A DNA stretch of 64,000 nt from Viola odorata (lineage: Eukaryota > Streptophyta > Magnoliopsida > Malpighiales > Violaceae). Below the pieces are notes generated by a model that searched no databases, was not told where the DNA came from, and worked only from the letters and a program-made list of their open reading frames with translations. The stretch is from contig OY829537.1 of NCBI GenBank assembly GCA_963691705.1, forward strand, positions 62,162,304-62,226,303. The letters are read 5' to 3'. The translations under genes were made by a program, and so were the position numbers. Shown here piece after piece: positions 1 through 11,345 of the stretch. Each line of letters starts with the position of its first letter. Position 1 is the stretch's first letter.

Positions 1-2
1 CT

Positions 3-2536
3 CGAGAGGGATATATGCCATACGCGGAGAGCAATCCAAGTCACTGCATGTACTGCAAGGGAAGCGACGGTCATAAGATCCAAGGTTGCGAGTTGTTCGC
101 AGGAAAGGTGAGACAACTCTCGAGTCTCGGAGTAATACAAACCCAGAAAGCGACCCCCGGGGAAGGATCCATCAACACGATCGGAGACAGATTTCCTATC
201 CCGCATAACACCGAGGGAACCCCACTCCAAATCGTCCAGAAGAAAGGATCGACTTCATCGTGAAAGCGGTTCTCCGCGCGCCGCGACGAAGGCGACCGCG
301 AGATTGACACCTTGGGCCAACCTTCCGGGAAGTTCGATTACCTCGTCAGATATTCGGCACCACCCTTCTATTCTAGCACAGTGCCCTTACTACCCTCTTG
401 GGAATCCTCAGACTCCGAGTCATACCCTTCACCGACATGGTCGCTTACTCCGTTTCCTTTGAAAGAGATCTACGTAAGCCTCTTGGCAGACGGGCAGATT
501 ACACCATCCCCACTCTCGCCGCAATCCCTTCCTTACCCTAGCTGGTATGATCCAAAGGGCAGCTGCGAATATCACGCCGGAACCCGAGGACACTCATTGG
601 AAAACTATTACAACTTTAGAGAGAAGGTCGAGCACCTAACCAAAGAAGGAAGAATCTCGTCCAAAGGTTTAACAAGGGGTCCTGACGTGACAACTAGTCC
701 TCTACCGTACCATAATCCTGGGATAAGCGACATTTCTTCCATTGGAATTGACATTTCTCACCTGTCAGTGAAGGAAGTACCCAATGAAGAACTGTTCTTC
801 GCATTAGCTAATAACGCATATCTACCATTCCCGGGGAATAATCAGGCTCAATACCTATTCTGCCAAGGGGAAAGCAAGCACGACATCCAGGATTGTAGAC
901 TTTTTCGGCAGAAGGTCAAGGAACTTACCACATTCGGGATCATTCAAACCAAAGGGAAAACCCAAGGAGCAATCAACGTCATCGAGGATAATCCTCCAGC
1001 ACCGTATTCCTTCAAATGCGTGGCCCAAACAGGAGATGCAGCCCCTACCCCACGCAAAGTAGTGTTCACATTAGCTGTGAATACTCCCAGCCGAGACTTA
1101 CACACGGTCCGCTTCAACTACGGATACACGGTGGTCACCACCCCTCCCGCCGTCACATCAACAGGACTCGCTATTGGCGAAGCCTCTCATATCGGGGGCA
1201 TGACCCACACCGGAAGATGTTACATCTCGGAGGAAGTAGAAAAGCAACGACAGGCCAAAGGGAAAAATCATGTGATCCACGAAGAAACGGTAAAAGAGAC
1301 GCAAGGTTTGAGCAAGCCTGTAACTGAGGACGAGACAACCGAGTTCCTCAAGATCATGAAACAGAGCGAGTTCAGCATCATCGAACAGCTAAAGAAAACC
1401 CCAGCTCGCATCTCCATCATGGAGCTGATCCTTACTTCAGAGCCACATCGCCAAGCTCTCTTGAAAGTCTTGAAGCACGCCTTCGTGACTAAGGATATCA
1501 CCATGGAAGGAGTGGAAAACCTCATCGGAAGAATTCAAGCCTTAAGCAGCATTTCTTTCTCTGAAGGAGAGATTGACCCCTCGGGAAGAGATCACAACAA
1601 AGCCCTATACATCACAGTAGAATGTAAGGGACACGTCATAGCAAAGGCCCTAATTGACAATGGGTCCGCACTTAATGTCATGCCCAGGCATGTCCTCGAA
1701 CAACTGCCGGTCGATTACTCTCTCATGAAACCTAGCGGAATGATGGCTAGGGCTTTCGATGACACCACTCGAGAGATCATCGGGAACATTGAGTTGGATA
1801 TGGTCATCGGGCCCCACACTTTCACCTTGACATTCCAGATCATGGAAATCCAACCCGCTTACAGCATGCTTCTAGGACGGCCTTGGATCCATTCAGCGGG
1901 AGCCGTCCCCTCTTCCCTGCATCAGTGCCTCAAATACGTCAAGGACAATGCCCTCGTCACAATAAAGGCAGAGGAAGCCTTGATCTTGGCCAAGCATGCA
2001 TCCGTGCCTTACATCGAAACTGCCGAAACCTTGGAGAGTTCCTTCCAAGCCTTTGAAATAGTCAACGCGGATTGGATCGAGGAAGGATCCCCCGTTTGCG
2101 AAGCCTCAAAATCTGGGTTAGCCGAAACAACCACTAAGTCAACACTAGAGGGAAGCTTCCAATTAGGAAAATGGCTCGGGGATGAGTTACAAGGATCAAA
2201 AGGCTGGGCGCCTCCGAAGAGCTTCGGAGACCGATTTGGGTTAGGATACCAACCCAGCAAGGCCGATTTCACCAGGATTGCCCAAGAAAAGAAAGAAAAA
2301 TAGCTGGCTAAGCTATTTGGACGTTCTGCGCCAGAGGGCAAAATGCCGATTCCCCATATCAGAACCACGTTCCCCTTCGCCGCCGAGACCATCAATGAAA
2401 ATCCAATCAGGGTATCAGACCTCCATATCTGCACTCTAGGAGAAGAAGAGTCGTCGCCTGGTTCAGTCATTTTTGTTAAGAAGTCAGGGGAGTCTGTGTG
2501 CAACTGGACCATCACCATGCTTCCGGATGTCTCTCC
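3..2536 (+). pseudogene. gag-pro: Gag-protease polyprotein of element A, interrupted by two stops
   Basis: One reading frame runs from the window edge to 2536, broken by TGA at 261-263 and TAG at 2301-2303. Gag carries three knuckle-like motifs with irregular ligands, near 45-90, 570-620 (CEYHAG) and 860-900. The aspartic protease follows: the active-site motif LIDNGSA is at 1650-1670 and the flap-side motif LLGRPW near 1870. Gag packages element RNA and the retropepsin cleaves the polyprotein. The frame continues beyond 2303 to 2536, where it meets an intron whose removal would join it to RT. The N-terminus is outside the window. Protease and frame are clear; the exact Gag boundaries are not. 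Confidence 0.85.
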
Positions 2537-2685
2537 GTAATTTCTGCTTTTAAAAAATATATATGTTTTTGGCCCGTTTTCTTACGAAAACATTTTTGTA
2601 GGGACTCATGTTCCCTTTTGTTAAAAATCAATATATATGCAAATTTTCATTTTACGCATCTCTTTTTTCGCACTTTTAATTTCAG
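2537..2685 (+). other. Spliceable intron between protease and reverse transcriptase (element A)
   Basis: This 149-bp AT-rich stretch begins GTAATT and ends TTTCAG. The protease frame reads ...DVS plus CC of a codon at 2536; after 2685 the next base completes a proline codon and is followed by ATG AGT GTT, the start of the RT reading frame. Splicing would therefore join the two frames, which lie in different phases in the DNA, without loss. Introns at this place are known in Ogre elements. Element B keeps the same stretch at 43997-44141 but with a changed donor (GA instead of GT). Confidence 0.75.
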
Positions 2686-2686
2686 G

Positions 2687-5600
2687 ATGAGTGTTAGTTC
2701 GGATTGTCTTGATAAAACCTATGTCCTTACTGGCGAAGAAATCATCGCTACGACCGAAGACAAGGCCGAAGTCTCTGACGAACTGGCCCGTTTACTAGAA
2801 AGTTCAGAAAAGGAAATAACCCCTCATCGGGAGGAATTGGATGAAGTAAACTTGGGGGCAAGCAACGAGAATCAAAAACTGGTCAAGATCGGAACTACCC
2901 TGGATACGACTCAGAGAGAAAGGTTGATTTCTCTCCTCAAGGACTACTCCGATGTATTCGCATGGTCATACGCCGACATGCCCGGTCTTGATCCCGGGAT
3001 AGTTGAGCATCGTATTCCATTAAAACCTGAGTTTAAGCCTGTCAAGCAAAAACTTCGGAGGATGCATCCAGACATCCTTCTGAAAATCAAAGAAGAAGTT
3101 ACCAAGCAACTAGACGCGAGTTTTTTGACAGTTGCCGAGTACCCAGAATGGATCGCCAATATAGTGCCAGTGCCTAAGAAAGATGGGAAGGTTCGCATGT
3201 GCGTGGACTTTCGGGATCTCAATCGAGCTAGCCCTAAAGATGACTTCCCTCTTCCCCATATCGACATCTTGGTAGATAGTGCCGCCAGAAATGACATGTT
3301 CTCTTTCATGGACGGATTCTCGGGGTACAATCAGATCAAGATGGCACCCGAGGACAGTGAAAAGATGACCTTCATCACACCCTGGGGAACCTTCTGTTAC
3401 AAAGTGATGCCCTTCGGATTAAAAAATGCAGGAGCCACGTACCAACGTGCTGCCGTCACCCTTTTCCATGACATGATGCATAAAGAATTGGAAATATATG
3501 TCGACGACATGATAGCCAAATCTCGTGGCACGCAAGATCATGTAGACATCCTGAGGAAGGTGTTCGAAAGGTTGAGGCAATTTCGGCTACGGCTAAACCC
3601 AGCTAAGTGTACCTTCGGAGTGACCTCCGGGAAGTTGTTGGGGTTCATCGTCAGCAACAAAGGCATAGAAGTGGATCCTGACAAGATAAAAGCAATTCAA
3701 GAGTTACCCGCTCCCAGCACCAAAACGGAAGTACGAAGCTTCTTAGGATGCATCAACTACATCGCTCGCTTTATCAGCCAGTTAACACTTACCCGCGAGC
3801 CGATATTCAAAATGCTAAGGAAGCACGGAGATGCAGAATGGGATGAAGACTGCCAGAAAGCCTTCGAGAAAATCAAGACATATCTGCAAAGCCCACCGAT
3901 ATTAGTTCCCCCGATGCCAGGACGTCCCTTTCTCATGTACATGACAGTCACGGCTAGCGCCCTGGGTTGCGTTTTGGGACAGCACGACGAGTCCGGAAGG
4001 CGTGAACAAGCCATCTATTACCTCAGTAAAAAATTCAACGAATGTGAGATGCGTTACTCTATGTTGGAACGAACTTGTTGCGCCCTAGCATGGTGCGCCC
4101 GAAGGCTCCGACAGTACATGTTGTATTACACGACTTGGCTAATCTCTCGCATGGATCCCTTGAAATACATCTTCGAAAAGCCGTACCTGTCAAGTCGCAT
4201 TTGTAGATGGCAAGTCTTATTAGCTGAGCACGAGATCATCTATGTGACTCGAAAAGCGGTTAAAGCAAGCGCCCTCGCCGATCACTTGGCTGATCATGCC
4301 TCGGACGAGTATGAGTCGTTGAGCTTCGACTTCCCCGATGAGGACATCATAATGATTGAAGATGAGATCACAGAAGATCTCCGAGAAGACGATTGGTGGA
4401 CCATGTTCTTCGACGGTGCGGTGAACCTCTCGGGCAAGGGAGTGGGAGCCGTGGTCATAGCCCCAGATGGCCGTCAATTCCCCATAGCATGCAAATTGAA
4501 CTTCCCATGCACCAATAACGTCGCCGAGTATGAGGCATGCATCAGCGGTCTGACAGCAGCCATCGACTTAAAAGTAAAGAAGCTCCGAATCTTTGGCGAT
4601 TCAACACTCGTCATCTATCAAGCCCAGGATCTATGGCAGACACGGGATTCCAAGCTCATCCCTTATCAAAGGCTACTCACCCAACTCACACGGGAATTCG
4701 AGGAAACTGATTCGACCGAGTCGACAGAGAAAAGAACCGCTTCGCAGACGCATTAGCCACGTTGGCCTCAATGTTTAAGTTAGAATGCGGAGTAATGCTT
4801 CAACCATTGAGAGTGGAAGTAAAGGAAACTCCGGCATGTTGTGTCGCCTTAGAAGAGGAACCTGACGGCAAGCCGTGGTTCTACGACTTAGTACAGTTTA
4901 TCAGAAACCGGGAGTACCCACCGGGGGCAAGCCGGGTTAGCAAGAAGACCCTCCAGCGCTTAGCACTAGACTTCTACCTCGACGGCGAGGTTCTATATAA
5001 AAGGAGAGCTGATGGAGCTTTGCTTCGCTGCGTCACCATGGGCGAGGCAAAGAGAATCATAGCAGAGATCCACGAAGGGGTCTGTTCCACACACGCAAGC
5101 GGGCATATGATGGCCAGACAAATAATGAGGCAAGGGTATTTTTGGCTCACCATCGAACGAGATTGCATCAGCTACTTCCGGAAGTGCCACAAATGTCAAA
5201 TCTATGCGGACCATCTCCATGTCCCTCCAGCCCCTCTCTTCAGCATGACATCGCCTTGGCCTTTTGCGATGTGGGGAATCGACATCATCGGCCAAATTCA
5301 TCCAACAGCCTCTAATGGCCATCGCTTCATCCTCGTAGCAATCGACTACTTCACCAAATGGGTAGAGGCTGCCTCTTACTCCAGCATCACTCAGAAAATG
5401 ACCATGCGATTCATTGAGAGAAATATCATTTGCCGTCACGGGGTCCCAGAGACCATCATCATGGACAACGACACCAATCTCAACGGAAAAATGATCGACG
5501 ATCTTTGCCAACGTTGGAAGGTGAAGCACCGGAACTCGTCACCATATCGACCAAAGATGAATGACGTTGTCGAAGCAGCAAACAAGAACCTGAAGAGGAT

Positions 5601-6123
5601 CATCCAAAAGATGGTAATCACGCACAAAGATTGGCATGACATGCTGCCCTTCGCACTACATGCTTACCGGATAGCAACCCGTACATCCACAGGGGCAACT
5701 CCCTACTCATTAGTTTACGGCATGGAAGCCGTAATTCCCCTTGAGGTAGAAATCCCTTCTCTCAGAATCTTGGCAGAGTCTGAAGTAGAAGAATCAGATT
5801 GGGCAAGAGTGAGGTACGAGCAGTTGAACCTCCTTCCCTAAAAGCGCTTGGCCGCTATCTGCCATGCGCAATTATATCAGCAAAGAATGGCCAACGCTTA
5901 TAACAAGAAAGTGCGACCTCGCAAGTTCGAGGCTGGGGATTTAGTGCTAAAGAAAATTCTCCCTCATCACGAGGCCAGTCAAGGAAAGTGGGCCCCAAGG
6001 TACGAGGGCCCGTATCTGGTTAAAAGTGCATTCTCAGGAGGTGCCCTAATGCTAACCAACGTGGATGGAGACGATCTCCCGAGACCGGTAAATGCCGATG
6101 CAGTCAAGAGATACTTCGCCTGA
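2687..6123 (+). pseudogene. pol: Pol of element A: RT, RNase H, second RNase H, integrase
   Basis: RT contains the catalytic YVDD at 3497-3508 and the FGLKNAGATYQR block near 3415-3445. A first RNase H region lies at about 3900-4290; a second archaeal-type RNase H (FFDGA near 4410, NNVAEYEA near 4515) lies at about 4390-4700. The frame shifts near 4705-4710. Integrase follows: an H/C zinc-binding region at 5070-5210 and the catalytic triad Asp 5281, Asp 5464 and Glu 5572, the last two separated by the canonical 35 residues. A TAA at 5839-5841 interrupts the C-terminus, after which the frame stays open to TGA at 6121-6123. The enzymes would copy element RNA and insert the cDNA. All domains are present but frameshift and stop prevent a complete product. 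Confidence 0.92.
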
Positions 6124-7606
6124 AGCATCGTGGATAGAGCGTCCGGTCAGCCAAAGACATAGGGTTTTATCATGACAATCTAGCACAAACATTTGTCCTG
6201 AAATTAATAAAACAAGTTTTTTTCAGGAGATGCTCGTTATTTTAGAAATTTGTTGTCCCCTTTCTTTTTCTTAAAATTTGTGAGATGACAAAAGGAGGCA
6301 TGGCATAGATGGCTCCCCAGGAGTAGCTCGGGACGTAAGACGCGTCACTTAGACTAACGCCACTAATCACTCTTCAGTTTTGCAGGGATGTAAGGTCTCA
6401 CGCCTCAACTCATCGTCACGATAGAACCAGAGAGTTCCGCTCGTAGGAGCTGTTGAATTGCCGCAGCGGGCCACCTTCAAGAGCTAATCAGGAAAGATTT
6501 TAAGACAAACCATCACCCTCTAAAGTGAAATTTCTTTTCCTCGCAGTACTACCAGCACAGCCGGCATCGCAAACAATGGGTCTCAAAGGACTGAATGCTG
6601 GACCAAAGTCACAGAGCCCATCCCATGTCGGCCAAGCCGTCGAAATGCTAGCAACAACTCCTGAAAAAAAAGCACGACAAAAAGCTGTCCTCCTAGAACT
6701 ACCGTCAACATACTCAATGCGGTCTTGTTCAAGCAGTTTCCCAACCTCCGCACCATGATCAACACGGTGAAGATCAATCCTTTAATTGAGGGACAGCCAG
6801 GCTGCGAGTGTCACCTACGCCAAGGCAAGAGCTACGACAAAGCATCTAACAACAAAGCCATCGTCAACCAACATCCGACACAAGTCACACTCAGTGACCC
6901 ACGGATTGCCCGTCCAAAAGGGAGAGCTTAAAACTTATCAATCACATTACTTTTGCTAAAAATTGTCTTGCATTTACTCCTCATTTGTGCTTGCCATATC
7001 TTTTTCAGGGACGGGGTCACCCCCATTTGTTGCCTGCAGAAGAACGGTAAGCATACGCCCTTGCAGCCCCGCTGCACATCACGGGGACAGAGGGTTATCC
7101 CCTTTATCCCCGAGCAATCACGAAGCCAATCAGCGAAGGTCCAGCAAGACCGGCAAGCAAATAAACAGACTGCGGATCTCGTCCTTACTACGACCTTGAT
7201 CGGCGGTTCCCGTGAAGCAGCTAAAAAGAAACCAATCAACGCATCTAAGCAAGGCGTTCCGGAGCTGGGACCACGTCATAGGCACCCTCGAAAAGCCGAG
7301 TTAAAGGAAGGGAGAATCCCTAAACTTATCTCATTTTCATTTTCAAAATAACTTCCCTTTCTGTTGTCCCCTCTGCACCTCACAGGGACTGGAAGCATCT
7401 CGCTGTCATCCGCGTGGAGCTTGTGGAAGACGCCCTTACAGCCCCGCTGCACAGTTCAGGGGAGTCCCTCTTTCTTTTCCCTTTATTTAAATTTGCTTTC
7501 ATTCTTGCTCGCTTTGTTAGCTTTAAATCAAGTACGGTCGTCTGGCCCACTGGGGGGCAACCTTAGGTTCTCGTTAGAACGTTGCAAATAAGTCGTCCCC
7601 CACATT

Positions 7607-7773
7607 CTAGCAATCAAACGTCTAGCAATCAAACCATCTAGCAATCAAAAATCTAGCAATCAAACATCTAGCAATCAAACCATCTAGTAATCAAACATAT
7701 AGCCATCAAACATCCAGCAATCAAACCATCTAGCAATCAAATGTCTAGCAATCAAACCATCCAGCAATGAAAC
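7607..7773 (+). repeat. Short tandem array, CTAGCAATCAAAC unit (element A)
   Basis: About eleven copies of a 13-16 bp unit built around CTAGCAATCAAAC stand head to tail, differing by small insertions such as CAT or AT. Element B has the same array in reverse, but longer (41205-41500), so copy number varies between family members. Confidence 0.9.
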
Positions 7774-8430
7774 CACCAATCAGTCAAAAATCAAAAATCA
7801 ATCAAAAATCCCTCTTTAGCCCGGCTCAAACAAAAGCATCCTACTCTCATAAGCATTTTCATGCATCCCATAGGTTAGGAATATTTAATTCCTCTGTTAA
7901 CTCCAGCATCTATCCAAATTGCGTGTCGTGCATGATATTGCCTGTTTGCTCTTATATCCGCGATTTGCTCTGACGTAAGCAGTCATAGACAAATCCCGGT
8001 AAGCATCTTTGAGTCATCGCGCCTTATCCTTCATGAGTGTAAGAGCCTGACTAGGTACTAGTTGAGTTCGCATAATATCCAGGGTACATGCGCCATTAGA
8101 CATGGGATAGCTATAAAATGACGTGGGACTTTTACGATTTCCTCTTTCCACCATATATGTCATCACTCCCCCAAACCGTCAATATCACTCATACCCCGGG
8201 AGCCAAAGAGTAGTTTCAGCTAAAATTGCCAGCCGGAAGTAGAAGCACGCCAAGTTCAAGTTCACGACGAGGGAGACGGAAAAGGTCACCAGGAGATCGC
8301 TAAAGACTATCACTGAAGAAGCAGCAACGACGAAGGCCGACGCCTCAAGACAAAAGGGGAAGAGATCAAGACGAAGGCTGTGCTTGCTCTGCTCTGTTGC
8401 ATTTTCAAATCAAATCAAAAAAGGGAGGGA

Positions 8431-8431
<1 letters not shown>

Positions 8432-8459
<28 letters not shown>
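8432..8459 (+). repeat. Poly(A) run
   Basis: A 28-base A homopolymer followed by a purine-rich tract to about 8495. The corresponding place in element B (40430-40540, reverse) is a long T/C-rich microsatellite. An apparent Lys-rich reading frame here is an artefact of the run. Confidence 0.95.
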
Positions 8460-8462
<3 letters not shown>

Positions 8463-8559
8463 AGAGGGGAAAAAGGGAAAAGAAAAGAAAAAATGCTCAG
8501 AGACCTTCGCAGAATACAAACAATCGAAGAGCCAAAGCAAGGACAGCCCGGGGACAACT

Positions 8560-8935
8560 CAATTTGAGAAATCTCGAAGAAAACTTTCCCTAGTGAACTT
8601 GAGTAAAGAGGCCCAAGGCCAACTCGAGAAATCTCAAAGCAACCTTCCCCAGTGAAGTCAAGCAAAAAGGCCCTAAGGCCAACTCGAGGACCCTCAAAGC
8701 AAGCATCCCTAGTGAGAACCCGAGAAGAGAAAGCGGCCCCAGGCCAACTCAAGTAGTGAGTCGCAAAAGGAACAGCGACGACGCTCCCCAATGAAGACTC
8801 AAGAAAAGGGCCCCTGGCCACACGGAAAGCACCCCCAGCAAAGATCCCAGAGCTCACGCACTCTGTCATGCAAGCATCCCCAGCAAAAAGCGAAAGAGCT
8901 CGCACACCCCGCCCTCATCAGGGCCAATCAGCAAA
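8560..8935 (+). repeat. Imperfect ~60-bp tandem repeats (element A)
   Basis: About six diverged copies of a unit containing GGCCAACTC(A/G)AG...CTCAAAGCAA...CCCCAGTGA(A/G). The counterpart in element B is at about 40000-40370 in reverse. Apparent open frames across it on both strands come from the repeat structure and are not conserved as proteins. Confidence 0.75.
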
Positions 8936-9295
8936 GCATCACTCATCAAAAGCCTTCCAACTCCTAAGCAAAGCAATCTTTTCCAAAACAAACTCCTTTC
9001 CGGACATTTCACGTCCTTTCACTCTTTTCCGTAAAAGTCCCATCGATTATTAGAACGCCCATGCATGTGCATCTTCATTCGAAGTCTATTCACTCGGATT
9101 GACATTGCGAACTGTAAATTATGTATCATGTTAGTTGCATCTTTATGAGCGTAAACACTTAGCCTTGTTTCAGAGCATGAGTACAAACAGTAATATCAGG
9201 TGAGGACTGCTTACGGCTGCAAATCGTGGGAAAGTCTTGTCCTTGGGGTCGTTACCTCCTGAGCAGGACGCAGACGCATTCTAGGTTCGTATCAA

Positions 9296-9960
9296 GGCCG
9301 CTAGCATTAGCGTTTCTTCCCCCCCAGAGTGACAGCATAGTTTACCTTCCATTAGCATTCTTCTCCTCCTAAAGTGACAGCACTTAGTTTTCAACATTAG
9401 CATTTCTTCTCCTCCTAGAGTGACAGCACTTAGTTTTGAGCATTAGCATTCTTCTCCTTCTAGAGTGACAACACTTAGTTTTCAGCATTAGCATTCTTCT
9501 CCTCCTAGAGTGACAACACTTAGTTTTCAGCATTAGCATTTCTTCTCCTCCCAGAGTGGCAGTACTTAGTTTTCAGCCTTAGCATTCTTCTCCTCCCAGA
9601 GTGGCAGCACTTAGTTTTCAGCCTTAGCATTCTTCTCCTCCCAGAGTGACCTTAGTTTAATTTCCGCATCTCGCGCCTTCTCCTACGGGAATCGACGTTG
9701 TTTAAATTTTCGGCCCTAGCATTCACCTCCTCCTAGAGTGACAGCAATTAGTTTTCAGCCTTAGCACTTCTCCTTCTCCCAGAGTGACATCATAGTTCAG
9801 TTTTCAGCATCAAGCATTTCTTCTCCTCCCAGAGTAATAGCATAGCGTAGTCTTACCTTTTTAGCCCTAACATTTCTTCCCCTCCCAGAGTGACCTCCTT
9901 CACATAATTCTACATTTCTGCATAATTATTTCCTCCTCCTAGAGTGACATCATTAGGACA
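9296..9960 (+). repeat. ~45-bp tandem repeats with CCTCC(C/T)AGAGTGACA core (element A)
   Basis: Roughly a dozen units read GCATTCTTCTCCTCC, then (C/T)AGAGTGACAGCAC and TTAGTTTTCAGC. Related shorter copies (CTCCCAGAGCGACATCA) continue at 10170-10305, just before the polypurine tract. Element B has the equivalent array at about 39015-39590 in reverse. The AGAGTGAC core is the best conserved part. Confidence 0.9.
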
Positions 9961-10401
9961 AATCATTCATACTTCTGCGAATCGCGCGTTACCCCCCCTA
10001 GGCAACGTCTGTTGCATGTTAGACCCCCTAGTGGAGCTGTCATTTACATTCTCGTAAAATCACTTTCCGTCCCCGGTAGAGTGATTATCATTTACATTTT
10101 CTGCAACTTATGTTCTCTCGATACCCGAATAGAGCTAAGCTTATATCTTTGCAGGATCAACAACCTATCTCCTCCCAGAGCGACAACAATCTCCTTCTCC
10201 CAGAGCGACATCAAGCAACCACCTTTTATCCCCAGTGACAGCATCAATCAATCTCCTCCTCCCAGAGCGACATCAATCAACTACCTCCTCCCAGAGCGAC
10301 ATCATCACTGTAAGTTTGAGGTAAGACCTGCCGTGTTGCCAAAATTCGGATATCTAGGGGCAACTGTCTTTACTGCTTATTGAATACTTCGATAAGAAAG
10401 T

Positions 10402-10415
10402 AAAGAGGGGGCAAC
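10402..10415 (+). promoter_or_regulatory. Polypurine tract of element A
   Basis: AAAGAGGGGGCAAC directly precedes the LTR start TGTTAATACC at 10416. Element B has the same tract in reverse at 38609. This is the expected primer for plus-strand DNA synthesis. Confidence 0.85.
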
Positions 10416-11102
10416 TGTTAATACCCGAATTTTGACGCCATTTTTTACTTAATTTTAGCATTTCTGTTATTTAGTTAACTTACAGTCATTTTCAGTTGAT
10501 TTACTGTCGCTAGCATTTTTAGGTATTTCGTTGTGTTTTAGCATCGTCGTTAGCATTGTCAGCTTTCGAAATCACATTTCTAATTTTTCGGCATGTATTT
10601 TCATTATTATTATCATTATTATTTTTAGCCTTAAAAGTCACATTTTTTATTATTCGGCAGTCGTTTGCTAGTTTTTTCTTCGTTTAAGATCATCACATGA
10701 ATTTTAGGATTTTTAATATTTTAGCGCATTTTTTAGTATTTTTATTATTTTATTATTATTTTTATTCGACCTTTTATCGGACCCGAGTAAGTCCGCTCGG
10801 ACAATAGCTTGACTTTAAAATGTTTTCCATCAACTAGTTGCTAGATTTTTTTCTGGTCGCAACGGTCTACAGCGATTCGTGTAATTTTCGGCGTAACGTT
10901 ATTTTTTTTCCGTTCAAACGTTTCACGTTTTTGAACGCGAAAATAAACACGTTAAACAAAAAATTCTCGTCCTTCGCTGTAGACGGTTAAACCCGTCATA
11001 TTTTTCTCTACGCGCCGGTACCTTCGGCTCGAAAAGTCAGAACGTTGGTTCGCGGGAACCTGCTCGAGGCCATTTAAATCAGATGAAAGGCCATTTGATT
11101 AT

Positions 11103-11148
11103 GGCCATTGATCTGGTCAACCAAGGAAAGTCAACCAGATCAATGGCC
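11103..11148 (+). repeat. Perfect 15-bp inverted repeat in U3 (element A)
   Basis: GGCCATTGATCTGGT at 11103-11117 pairs perfectly with ACCAGATCAATGGCC at 11134-11148 across a 16-base loop. It stands about 185 bp upstream of the TATA box. The same palindrome is preserved in both LTRs of element B (37908-37952 and 53646-53691), so it is constrained or recent. Confidence 0.9.
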
Positions 11149-11331
11149 CTTGAATTATCAAGCATGGTGCACATACACAGTGCATGCACGAGCAAGGCAG
11201 CGAAGTCCTCGCCCGAGCCACCTGCTCCCATCGCATCCTAGCCAGCCCATAGCTCCCTATCCCTCCGTCATCATCACACCTCCCCTAGCCACCACGCGTA
11301 GCTCCTTCGTCCGGCCATCCACGCGAGCTTT

Positions 11332-11345
11332 GGCTATAAATAGCC
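11332..11345 (+). promoter_or_regulatory. TATA box of LTR promoter (element A)
   Basis: GGCTATAAATAGCC lies in an otherwise GC-rich region. The identical motif occurs in reverse in both element B LTRs (37706-37719, 53445-53458). It would start the genomic RNA about 30 bp downstream. Confidence 0.8.

Larger units (their letters stand above)
6124..10415 (+). other. Long non-coding region between pol and 3' LTR (element A)
   Basis: No reading frame here has coding character. The 4.3 kb holds several repeat families, listed separately, and a duplicated GC-rich block: GCAGCCCCGCTGCAC occurs at about 7063 and, with an A for the first G, near 7440, each beside a CAGGGAC motif. The same stretch occurs in reverse in element B at 38609-43052, so it is a constant part of the family. 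It ends at the polypurine tract. A role in RNA packaging or transcript processing is possible but nothing shows it. Confidence 0.75.

Noticed and set aside
2009..2518. 169-residue minus frame opposite the protease
   Set aside because: Shadow of the gag-protease frame; codon bias comes from the sense strand.
4993..5529. 178-residue minus frame opposite integrase
   Set aside because: Shadow of pol; no domain.
8384..8905. Lys-rich plus frame and Phe-rich minus frame around the poly(A) run
   Set aside because: Low-complexity artefact of a homopolymer and 60-bp repeats.
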